Notes under the pieces: model-generated | What the model saw: only the letters and a program-made list of their open reading frames with translations | Databases searched by the model: none | Told to the model about the DNA's origin: nothing | Source of the DNA: an uncultured Eubacteriales bacterium | GTDB taxonomy: Bacteria; Bacillota_A; Clostridia; Saccharofermentanales; Saccharofermentanaceae | NCBI GenBank assembly: GCA_900313405.1 | Contig: OMQY01000005.1 | Location: 1 to 13,425 of the forward strand | Reading direction: 5' to 3' | Length of the DNA stretch: 13,425 nt | Made by a program: the position numbers and the translations under genes | In this document: positions 1 through 7,600 of the stretch, piece after piece | Layout: each line of letters opens with the position of its first letter | Numbering within the stretch: position 1 is the stretch's first letter

Positions 1-1073
1 CCGATCGTATCATTGAACGAGAAAGATTCTCCCGGTTGGAGAATAAGACCGTCAAGCTTCTCACAGGTGATCCTTATGTTGTGGTTACGTGAATTATTGG
101 CGGTCGTGGTCGAATGTGACTCCGCCATAAGACCAAAATCGCTAAGGACCATCTCGGTTGTGAACGCGGGGTCGGTTACCTGTGCATCAACACTTACGGT
201 CCCGACATATTCGCCGGCATCGAGAAGAGCCTTAACGTCCGTTACTGCCTTCTCGGTATCGATGATGTAGCCCTTTGCGGACGGGGTATATTCAAAAGTA
301 AGTGAATTGGTATTGAACCCGGTGATCTGGGCATCACGTGCTTCACTTGCCAGAGGGTCAAGGATATTGTGGATGATCGATCCGATACCTTCGGAATTCA
401 GAGTATAAGCCGTGTTATAGTCAACAGGCGTGAGCTTCATCTGCTCTCTTCTGTTGTAGCAGGATACAAGTTCCTCAGCCTCGGCATTGTCTGAAGGCTT
501 GGCATAATTGAAGGCCTCTGTCAGGATCTCTTCGATATTTGACTCGAGAGGAAGCGATGACAGATCTACCGGATACTGTGTCCCGTCCAGATCGAGCTTG
601 ATGTCAAGGTAGAGCGGAGCTTCCGGCTCATTTGCCTTTACGCTCTCACGGGCAGAGTCGATAGTCATACCGGCAACATTAACGCCGTTGATTACCGTTC
701 CCTGAGGGAATACCGTCAGATCCATGGAATCCCTGAGTTCATCGACCGTGAGTTCTGATACGGTTCCGTCAGCGAGTGTTACTTCATACTTCTTTTCCTT
801 AATGTTCTGCTCCCAGTACTTGAATCCGACAACACCTGCAACAGCGGCAACGGCAACCGTTCCGACGATAAATGCCGCGATCTTTCCGCCGTTCTTATTC
901 TTCTTTGCTCTCTTTGACTTAGCTGCGGGTCTCTTTGCCTTACCCTTGGAGGATGATGCAGAACTCTTCTTGCCGGACTTCTTCCCTGTAGTCCTGTCAG
1001 ACAATTGTACCGGTGTGATAGCATTACGAACGCCCGGTCTGTTACTCCCTGATGTCCCCGATGTCTTCTTCAT
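1..1073 (-). CDS. VanW-family membrane-anchored protein with PG-binding-like domain (partial, C-terminus beyond left edge)
   Basis: Visible are 357 codons from the ATG at 1073. The protein begins with a very basic Lys/Ser-rich cytoplasmic stretch (about residues 1-63). One hydrophobic segment follows (about 64-84, IAAFIVGTVAVAAVAGVVGF), then an external part containing TVINGVNVAGMT (near residue 130), the signature of the PG_binding_4 domain often placed before VanW. The last visible residues, SRNHNIRITCEKLDG and QPGESFSFNDTIG, are the classic start of a VanW domain. In Firmicutes such proteins (YoaR type) are wall-associated; VanW is a marker of some vancomycin-resistance clusters but its biochemical role is unsettled. 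No van resistance genes are visible here, so a housekeeping envelope role is the better guess. The start is supported by GAGAGGGG at 1079-1086 and a promoter at 1147-1175. The family call is confident; the function is not. Confidence 0.88.
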   Translation of the reverse strand, partial: MKKTSGTSGSNRPGVRNAITPVQLSDRTTGKKSGKKSSASSSKGKAKRPAAKSKRAKKNKNGGKIAAFIVGTVAVAAVAGVVGFKYWEQNIKEKKYEVTLADGTVSELTVDELRDSMDLTVFPQGTVINGVNVAGMTIDSARESVKANEPEAPLYLDIKLDLDGTQYPVDLSSLPLESNIEEILTEAFNYAKPSDNAEAEELVSCYNRREQMKLTPVDYNTAYTLNSEGIGSIIHNILDPLASEARDAQITGFNTNSLTFEYTPSAKGYIIDTEKAVTDVKALLDAGEYVGTVSVDAQVTDPAFTTEMVLSDFGLMAESHSTTTANNSRNHNIRITCEKLDGLILQPGESFSFNDTI

Positions 1074-1146
1074 CTTTACCCCTCTCTTCTAACCTTCATC
1101 ATATGTAAAAGGACACAGTAATCCTTTATAAATCTATAACATTAAA

Positions 1147-1175
1147 ACTATACGTTCACAGACAGGAAGTTTCAA
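1147..1175 (-). promoter_or_regulatory. Sigma-A-type promoter of the VanW-family gene
   Basis: Reading the minus strand, TTGAAA (1175-1170) is followed after exactly 17 bases by TATAGT (1152-1147). Each hexamer is one base from consensus (TTGACA and TATAAT). Transcription would start near 1140, giving a leader of roughly 67 bases before the ATG at 1073. The promoter lies in an AT-rich divergent intergenic region. Confidence 0.72.
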
Positions 1176-1303
1176 TACCAAACATAGTTTAAATGTCGAA
1201 AATTTTTATTAATCTGAGAGCTGTTTTTTTGTAAAAATAACATCATAGTCCGTAACAGTAACGATAAGTCAAAGCCTGTCGTGAATACATAAGGATCTTG
1301 TAG

Positions 1304-1309
1304 TAAAAT
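1304..1309 (+). promoter_or_regulatory. Possible -10 element for the cyclophilin-AraC unit
   Basis: TAAAAT matches the -10 consensus at five of six bases and lies 41 bases before the cyclophilin start. The matching -35 position (GTGAAT, about 1281-1286) is poor, so this is only a candidate. It may need an activator, for example the AraC protein of the same unit. Confidence 0.3.
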
Positions 1310-1350
1310 ATGACGGTACAGATATAGGAAAATACTATGGGAGTTCAATT

Positions 1351-2010
1351 ATGAGCAAAAAGATCATACGTAATGTAATAACCCTGTTGACAGCCGCAAT
1401 GCTTTTCGCGTGTATGAGCGCGTGTTCATCGTCATCAGGCAGTGACAAGACAGATGAGTCAACGGTTGCCTCGGTAAGTATCCCCGACGAATCGGAACTG
1501 TTGTCCGGCCTTCACCACGTTGAGATCCTTGTATCAGGCTACGGCAAGATATGTGTCGAGCTGGATGCCGACGCAGCTCCCGTAACTGTCACAAACTTCG
1601 TGGATCTTGCCGAGTCAGGCTTCTACGACGGACTGACTTTCCACAGGATAATGAACGGTTTCATGATCCAGGGCGGAGATCCCGACGGTAACGGCACAGG
1701 CGGAAGCGGCACCAATATCTACGGCGAGTTCTCCGCCAACGGCTATGATAACCCCATATCACATGACAGGGGCACGATATCCATGGCGCGTAATTCAGTT
1801 GATATGAACAGCGCCTCCTCGCAGTTCTTCATCGTTCAGGGCACTTCAGCTCAGGGGTCTCTTGACGGACAGTATGCCGCATTCGGCCACGTAACTTCAG
1901 GCATGGATGCAGTTGACAGGATATGTGCCGAAGTCCCCGTAACAGATAACAACGGTACTGTTCAAGACGGCTTCCAGCCTGTGATAACTTCCATAACCGT
2001 AATCGACTGA
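1351..2010 (+). CDS. Cyclophilin-type peptidyl-prolyl cis-trans isomerase, lipoprotein
   Basis: A 219-residue secreted prolyl isomerase that would catalyse cis-trans isomerisation of Xaa-Pro bonds in exported or wall proteins. Residues 1-25 form a lipoprotein signal peptide: KK near the N-terminus, a hydrophobic core, then MSAC with Cys25 as the likely lipidation site (LFAC at Cys21 is an alternative). A short Ser/Thr linker leads into the cyclophilin domain (about 57-219). The key cyclophilin residues are visible: FHRI with Arg99, [16 protein letters not shown] with Gln107, SQFFI at 157-161, and AAFGHV at 176-181. Compared with the usual bacterial PpiB (about 165-195 residues), the extra length is the signal and linker. 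The start is set by GGGAG at 1339-1343, seven bases upstream. The stop lies 30 bases before the AraC gene, so the two are probably co-transcribed. The family is certain; the clients are unknown. Confidence 0.95.
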   Translation: MSKKIIRNVITLLTAAMLFACMSACSSSSGSDKTDESTVASVSIPDESELLSGLHHVEILVSGYGKICVELDADAAPVTVTNFVDLAESGFYDGLTFHRIMNGFMIQGGDPDGNGTGGSGTNIYGEFSANGYDNPISHDRGTISMARNSVDMNSASSQFFIVQGTSAQGSLDGQYAAFGHVTSGMDAVDRICAEVPVTDNNGTVQDGFQPVITSITVID

Positions 2011-2040
2011 TACCTGTCGGATCGCCAAGGAGGAGAGTTT

Positions 2041-2802
2041 ATGATCCCTGATACAGATAAGGAATTAGAGGCACAGTTGCTCGAAGAGCGCGAAGCATCC
2101 CAGTTCAGGTTCTCCTACGATCGTGAGATCGCCTTTTACGATGCGGTATCTTCAGGCAACATAGAGATCCTTGAGGAGATGCTGAACGACCTTCCGTCGG
2201 AGGACAAGATAGGCAAACTCTCTGACAACGAGGTATCCAACAGACGCTACCATACGATAGTACTTGTTGCTATGGTCAGCAGATTCTGCATCGAAGCAGG
2301 TATGGATGTATCGGTCAGCTATGCATTGAGCGATATCTACATCCGAAGGCTCGACAAGGCCACGACCACCAAGGAGATCAATGCCATAAGCGACGCCATC
2401 GCCCGCGACTACTGCAACAGGATGAAGAATATCTCAAAGCAGAAAGCCGTCTCACGTCATGTCGTACTCGCGATCGACCATATCCGTTCCAACATCAGAG
2501 AGAACCTCACGGTCGAGTCGGTCGCGGATTCCCTGTCACTTAATCCGAGCTATCTGTCAAAGCTCTTCAAACAGGAAACCGGTCAGACGATCAGCCATTA
2601 CATCAGAGAGCAGAAGATCCAGACGGCATGTAATATGCTGAGACACCTTGATGAGTCAAGCCTTAACATAGCCAACTATCTCGGTTTCTCTTCGCAGAGC
2701 CATTTTATACAGGTATTCAGGAAAGAGACCGGCATGACACCCGAGGAATACCGCCGTAATTACTATCACCAGAGCTGGATGAACGGCGAAGAACATCACT
2801 GA
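2041..2802 (+). CDS. AraC-family transcriptional regulator
   Basis: A 253-residue DNA-binding regulator. The C-terminal part (about 140-246) is a standard AraC/XylS domain with two helix-turn-helix units: the first around 157-178 (VESVADSLSLNPSYLSKLF), the second around 207-228 (LNIANYLGFSSQSHFIQVF), ending in the family motif GMTPEEYR. The N-terminal 130 residues are not a cupin sugar-binding domain. They are helical and contain RYHTIVLVAMVSRFCIEAGM and SYALSDIYIRRLDK, a pattern shared by a group of AraC regulators frequent in Clostridia whose ligand is unknown. A strong AAGGAGG at 2027-2033 fixes the start. It lies 30 bases after the cyclophilin lipoprotein gene and converges with the fructosidase-pseudouridine synthase pair, overlapping the latter's last 7 bases. 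Regulation of the adjacent GH32 gene is possible but purely positional inference. Confidence 0.92.
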   Translation: MIPDTDKELEAQLLEEREASQFRFSYDREIAFYDAVSSGNIEILEEMLNDLPSEDKIGKLSDNEVSNRRYHTIVLVAMVSRFCIEAGMDVSVSYALSDIYIRRLDKATTTKEINAISDAIARDYCNRMKNISKQKAVSRHVVLAIDHIRSNIRENLTVESVADSLSLNPSYLSKLFKQETGQTISHYIREQKIQTACNMLRHLDESSLNIANYLGFSSQSHFIQVFRKETGMTPEEYRRNYYHQSWMNGEEHH

Positions 2803-3401
2803 TAGAGATTCCAGGGGTAAATATCGGGGATCTTCGAGACGATCCTTGTACTCGTCCCTTCCTTAAGATCCTTAAGAACTATCTCATGGGCTATCAGTGC
2901 CACATTCTCACACTTTATGCGGCTGCCGTACTTGCCGTCTCCTGCCAGCGGCATATGTCTTGAGCCGAACTGCACCCTTATCTGGTGAGTCCTTCCTGTC
3001 ATAAGCCTTATCTTAACGAGTGACAGATCATGTTCCTGATCATATGCGAGTCTCTCATATTCAAGGCTTGCAGACTTAACTCCCTTGCGCATTCTCTTGA
3101 CAACATAGGTCTTGTTGGCCCGCTTGTCATGGAAAAGCAGGTCCTCCATCAGGCCGCTCTCTCCCGGATCGCCGCATACGACTGCCAGATAAGTCTTCTC
3201 AAAACCGTATCTCGTCTTATCTCCGGTGTTCCTTAACAATGGTAAGAGCCCTGCCACGGGCTTATCCAGCCTCGTCAGAACGTTAAAGCCGCCCCCGAGA
3301 AGTTCCGGGATCTTCTCGGAATCTTCTCCCGGATTCTTATCGAAAAAGATAATGTCACCGCCGGAATATACTATCCTGTCACTAATATCACCGTTTATCA
3401 T
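2796..3401 (-). CDS. RluA-family pseudouridine synthase, short form
   Basis: A 201-residue RNA pseudouridine synthase that would convert specific uridines in rRNA or tRNA to pseudouridine. The RluA signature is TRLDKPVAGLL with the catalytic aspartate at residue 46 (Thr replaces the usual His of HRLD), followed by FEKTYLAVV near 67-75 and GRTHQIRVQF at 136-145. There is no N-terminal S4 RNA-binding domain and the protein is well below the roughly 300 residues of RluC/RluD, so the RNA target cannot be named. I chose the ATG at 3401, 17 bases beyond the fructosidase stop, because DRIVYSGGDIIFFDKNPGED then forms the usual family start. The ribosome site there is weak (GGGG at about 3410-3413). 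An in-frame ATG at 3482 would add 27 residues unlike the family and overlap the upstream gene. The 3' end overlaps the convergent AraC gene by 7 bases. Confidence 0.85.
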   Translation of the reverse strand: MINGDISDRIVYSGGDIIFFDKNPGEDSEKIPELLGGGFNVLTRLDKPVAGLLPLLRNTGDKTRYGFEKTYLAVVCGDPGESGLMEDLLFHDKRANKTYVVKRMRKGVKSASLEYERLAYDQEHDLSLVKIRLMTGRTHQIRVQFGSRHMPLAGDGKYGSRIKCENVALIAHEIVLKDLKEGTSTRIVSKIPDIYPWNLYQ

Positions 3402-3417
3402 GCTCTGAGCCCCGGAT

Positions 3418-4503
3418 TCAGCATATATAGCACGTGATCGTCTCACGTCCGCCGTTGATGAACAGTTCCACGACTCCGACATCCTCGAGGACCATTACCT
3501 CAGGTTCATTTGCATAAGCCTTATCAAAGACAGTCTTTCCTTCAAACATTATCCGGAGCCTGCCGTTCTCATATGTCACGAACCTGCTCTCATTTACTAC
3601 ATACTTCATAGCTTCCGAACACGGGATCATTATCAGATTGCCGTTATGGTCGAACTCCAGTTCACGCGGGATCGTAAATGCACCGACCTGGGTCTGCCCT
3701 GCGCCCACCTTGCGTGACCAGTTAAACATCCATGCGATCAGAAGACGCCTTCCCGTATTATCAGTAAACGTTTGAGGAGCATAAAAATCAGGTCCGGTCT
3801 CTATAGCGAAGAACGGCTCGATCTCGTCATCGGGTATAAACTTCTCCCCGTCAAAATCTCCTACCGTAAAACATACTCTGTGGGGCAGCTGCCTCATGGA
3901 AGAGAACATAAGGACATATCTGTCTTCAAGCGGGAAAAGGTCAGGACATTCGATACAACCTCCGAACCTGCCGTCAGTCAGGAGTTCTCCCATATAATCC
4001 CACTCGAGAAGATCCGTTGACCGGTATAGCAGTACCGAGCCGATATTATATGAACCGGCACCTACGACCATCCTGTATTCACCCTTATAACGGAATACCT
4101 TCGGATCTCTGAAGTTGTCCTTATCTCCGAGAGGCGAAGTCTTTATTACCGGATTGCCCTCATATTTGATAAAGTTAATGCCGTCATCAGAATAGGCCAC
4201 GGACTGGGTCTGACCCGATCCATGAGAAACAGATGTATAGAAAAGATACAGTCTGCCGTCCTTAACGATCGCCGACCCGGAGAAACAGCCTCCGTCATCT
4301 TCATACGGCATATCGGGAAACAGCGCTATATCGAGTTCTTCCCAATTGATGAGATCACTGCTTACGGCATGTCCCCAGTGCATCTGTCCCCACCTCGGTG
4401 CATGAGGATAGTGCTGGAAAAAGGCATGATATCTCCCCTTAAAGAAGACAAGTCCGTTAGGGTCGTTCATCCAGCCCTTGCGATTCTTAAAATGGTACCT
4501 CAT
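3418..4503 (-). CDS. GH32 family fructosidase (sucrose/fructan hydrolase), short C-terminal domain
   Basis: A 361-residue glycoside hydrolase family 32 enzyme expected to cleave beta-fructosyl bonds in sucrose, sucrose-6-phosphate or fructans. All three catalytic elements are present: WMNDPNG with nucleophile Asp14, FRDP with transition-state-stabilising Asp133, and ECPD with acid/base Glu185. GGCFSGSA (71-78) and WGHAVSSDLINW (43-54) are further family landmarks. There is no signal peptide, so it is cytoplasmic, favouring a sucrose-6-phosphate hydrolase or intracellular fructosidase role. The five-bladed propeller seems complete, but after it only about 60 residues remain, ending in GVVELFINGG. 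The usual beta-sandwich is about 130-150 residues, so this domain is shortened. The ribosome site is AAGGAA at 4511-4516. No sugar transporter, fructokinase or scr regulator is adjacent. The pseudouridine synthase follows after 16 bases, suggesting co-transcription. Confidence 0.92.
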   Translation of the reverse strand: MRYHFKNRKGWMNDPNGLVFFKGRYHAFFQHYPHAPRWGQMHWGHAVSSDLINWEELDIALFPDMPYEDDGGCFSGSAIVKDGRLYLFYTSVSHGSGQTQSVAYSDDGINFIKYEGNPVIKTSPLGDKDNFRDPKVFRYKGEYRMVVGAGSYNIGSVLLYRSTDLLEWDYMGELLTDGRFGGCIECPDLFPLEDRYVLMFSSMRQLPHRVCFTVGDFDGEKFIPDDEIEPFFAIETGPDFYAPQTFTDNTGRRLLIAWMFNWSRKVGAGQTQVGAFTIPRELEFDHNGNLIMIPCSEAMKYVVNESRFVTYENGRLRIMFEGKTVFDKAYANEPEVMVLEDVGVVELFINGGRETITCYIC

Positions 4504-4524
4504 ATTATTATTCCTTATATGTGA

Positions 4525-4552
4525 AGGGGCACCGTCAATCGGCGGCGCCCCT
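4525..4552 (-). terminator. Hairpin between the PP2C-like gene and the GH32 gene
   Basis: On the minus-strand RNA, AGGGGCGCCG pairs with CGGUGCCCCU over 10 base pairs including one G-U, with an 8-base loop. On the plus strand the G-U position becomes an A-C mismatch, so the minus-strand reading is the better one. It lies 62 bases after the PP2C-like stop and 8 bases before the GH32 ribosome site. The sequence after it (TCACATATAAGG) is not U-rich; a T-run occurs only on the opposite strand. It may be a weak terminator, an RNA-end stabiliser or a leader structure for the GH32 gene. Confidence 0.45.
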
Positions 4553-4564
4553 GTCTTTTTATCA

Positions 4565-4574
4565 CTCTATAGAG
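4565..4574. promoter_or_regulatory. Perfect 10-base palindrome, candidate operator
   Basis: CTCTATAGAG is self-complementary and lies in the 110-base gap upstream of the GH32 gene. Seven bases away on the same stretch is a second small inverted repeat, GGGTC-TC-GACCC (4581-4592). Their placement before a sugar-hydrolase gene would fit a repressor site, but such short palindromes also occur by chance. Confidence 0.2.
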
Positions 4575-4613
4575 CATTCCGGGTCTCGACCCTTATCCGA
4601 TGATGGGAGCGCC

Positions 4614-7600
4614 TTAGGCAGCACCTGCATTTGCATCTGCTGCGGGTGCAGTCTCACCTGTTGCGGCGGTCTCACCCGTTGCAGCAGGATCTGCGGAAGC
4701 AGTCTCACCTGTGCTATTGCCTTCAACTACCTCAACGCTTCCACTGACTCCGCCACCGTTGGGATTAGCGGCTGCATCAGTTGTAGGAAGCGTAAAGCTC
4801 TCCTCGAGGACTGCCGCTTCGGGCAGAACGAACTGATCACCGGCGGTGGGCTTATAGCCGGCAGGGATCGTTGTTGCAATACCCTGTGTTGCACAGTAGT
4901 AGTTGTTGTAATCGATCAGCTTCTGTACATAAGGATCATTCTCAGTGAGAAGGTGGATGTCATATACCTTGTTGAAAAGATCCCACCAGCTCTTATATCC
5001 GATATTGTCGCTGAAGTAGAATACACCGATAGGATCAAGTCCGTCGGATACAGGCTGTGTCGGAGCAGGCTCTGTCTGTGAAGGTTCTGTCTCGATGATC
5101 TCGACAGGTGTTGTCGTAGGTTCTGTCTCAGCGGGTTCTTCATCCTTGGAGCAGGCCTTGGCGATAACTGCGATCAGGATGATAAAGCAGATGAGCATTA
5201 CGAGAACGAATGCCAGGAAGATATATCCGTTACGGTTAAGCTTCGGGATCTTCCTCTTCTTGCCGTGGCCGGGACGGGCATTGCCTGAAGCAGGTCTTCT
5301 TCCGTTAGCTGTCCTTCCGGGACCGCCGGGACGTGTTCCCGCTGCCCTTGCAGCAGTACCGGCTGCGGCTCCTGCATAAGAAGCGGACATTCCGGGAGCA
5401 GCGGTCGTATCAGCTGCGGAAGCACTTGTGCCATATCCGCTGTCCATACCGTCAAGTCCTAAGATGCCGTTGATCCAGTCATCACCGCTGTCGGAAGAAG
5501 CGCCTCCGAATGCGGCATTGTTATCCGAATAGGACTGTGTACCATATTCCTGATAGGAAGATTCCTGATTAGAGGAATAATCTGTATATCCGTCTCCGGC
5601 TCCATAAGGAGACTCATACCCGGATGCATCATATCCGGAAGCTCCATATGCATCTGTACCTGACTGATAAGCAGTGTTCCCGGCATCGGCACCATATGGT
5701 TCTGATCCGAAGGAGAGCTGCTCTTCTCCGCCGGTAGGTGCCGAAGCACCTGAGGCCGTTCCATAATCGATCCCGTCGTTATGGTAACCGTATCCGTCTG
5801 TTCCGCTGTTAGTGAAATCACTGTAATTGTTGCCTTCGGAACCAAAGGACTGATAAGAAGAATCGTCTGCCATATTCTCGTTCTCCCTGTACTGACCATA
5901 TGTGTAAACGTCCTGGGGGTTACTATTCACAGGCTGCTCTGAACTTACAGCGGCAACCGGTGTATCAAAGCTGTTGGCATTATAAAGAGGCATATCCGGG
6001 ATATCGTTCTCAGCAGGAGCTACAGGCTTCTCCTCGGGAATAGTCTCTACGGCATTTGCAAAAGGAAGTGTGAATTCACTTGCAGCAGCTGCTGCAGCTA
6101 CTGCCGGCTCTTCAGCGGGAGCCTCAGCTGCCGGAACGGGTTCTTCCTTGGGGAAATCGACAGGAAGCTTGTCATCCTCTGTAAGTACCGGCTTCTCGGC
6201 TGTAAAGAGATACTCCGGAACATCTTCTCCGGCGTTCTCGGCATTGCCAAAATCCGGAGCAGGGGCTGTTCCGTCATCACCGAATACCAGAGGTGCCGCG
6301 TTCTGCATCTCTTCTCCTGAGCCGACACTATAAGGATTAAACGCCTCCTCGGCTGAAGGTGTTTCCATCCCTCCGAACTCAGTAGATACGGATGCCTCGG
6401 TGAAGACCAGTTCGCCGTTATCGGACATAGCGGGTATCTCGGGTTCCTTTACTTCTTCGGCTGCGGCAGGTTCGGGAATGACCGTCGTCTCTTCGGCGAC
6501 AGGCTCAGTAGTCTCTGTCTGACCGCTCATCTCTCTGATCGCAGCCTCGATGATACCGTCAGACTTGATGCTGTTATTGTTCTGAAGAGACATCAGGAAA
6601 TCGGAATCGAGTCTCTCGACAGGCTTCGTTGCCTGATCGTCACTATCCTGAGGGATCTCGAATGCAGTCTCCGATACGGTCTTCATCTCACCTGCAGGCG
6701 GAACTACCTCATCGAAAGGATTAAATGTGGCTACGAAAGGACTGCCCCCGGCAGCCGGTTCTGAAGCAGCCATTGTCACTTCTTCTGCCTGAGCAGCTGC
6801 AGCCGCCGCTGTTGCCGTAGAAGCAGCAGCCCCTGCTCCGAAGAGGCTCTTCATCATATCTTCAGCACTGATCTCTTCTACCGGAGCACTTCCGGCCATA
6901 GCATCAGGGAACTGTATATCCGCATCACTGCCTGAAGCAGCTCCGCCGATCTCGATCCCCTTGTCGGCAGAAGCCTGCTGATTGGCGACCGGAGCTGCCG
7001 GCCCCTTGGAATTATCTCCGAAAACAAGAGAAGCGCCGCCGGTAACATCCTCGGCATCGGTCATTGCAAGTCCACCCGTAAATCCGGCATCAGCTGCCGC
7101 AGAGGCTGCAGCGCCTACAACACCGCCCTCGAGAGTGGACTTAACACTCATATCGGATGTGTCTTCTTCCTTGTTCTTCTTACGGAAGCCGAACAATCCG
7201 CGCTTCTCATCGCTCGTTACACTCTCTACAAAAGAAATAGAGAACTGCATGGGGACATTCGGCATCCTTGCAGAAGCCTGTGTGATGATAACGCCTGCGG
7301 CATCACACTGATCCTCGGCATCGTTTAAGATCCTCAGGATCTCGCGCTGTCCGAGCGCATCGTAGATCTCCTTGTTACAGAGGATGATGCAGTCATCGGG
7401 AGAGAGTGTAAAGAAATTGGACCATAATGCATTAGCAGTCTTGGATGAACAATAGTAAAGGAAATCGCCTACCCTGTCGCCATTGGCGTCAATGGGTTCC
7501 ATCGGGACACCCGCATCAGTCAGCGGGAAAAGAGTATCGTCTCTGTAGAGGAATGCGAGACCGTTTCCGATCGTAACTGCGAATGCCTCGGCATCTCTTA

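Larger units (their letters stand above)
1074..1350. other. Divergent intergenic region, AT-rich
   Basis: This 277-base gap separates the leftward VanW-family gene from the rightward cyclophilin gene. Apart from the minus-strand promoter at 1147-1175 and a weak plus-strand -10 candidate at 1304-1309, it contains a T-rich stretch around 1201-1236 with no convincing hairpin. No small gene or structured RNA is evident. Confidence 0.6.

Noticed and set aside
1..1073. A vancomycin-resistance gene cluster, suggested by the VanW domain.
   Set aside because: No vanA/B-type ligase, vanH, vanX, vanY or VanRS-type genes are in the window. VanW-domain wall proteins are common in Firmicutes without resistance.
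724..1092. A plus-strand frame with a hydrophobic Phe/Leu-rich end that could pass as a small membrane protein.
   Set aside because: It is antisense to the VanW-family gene; the Phe/Leu runs mirror its Lys/Ala-rich N-terminus.
3402..3482. A longer start for the pseudouridine synthase at 3482.
   Set aside because: The added 27 residues do not resemble the family, overlap the fructosidase gene by 65 bases, and GAGG would directly abut the ATG with no spacing.
4648..4713. A CRISPR-like or minisatellite array.
   Set aside because: Only three degenerate in-frame copies inside a coding region with no regular spacers. They encode a Thr-Gly-Glu-Thr tail.
4521..5081. A plus-strand open frame rich in cysteine, opposite the end of the PP2C-like gene.
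   Set aside because: The Cys/Gly/Ser bias is produced by reading the Ala/Thr/Gly repeats of the real gene backward. No ribosome site or known motif.
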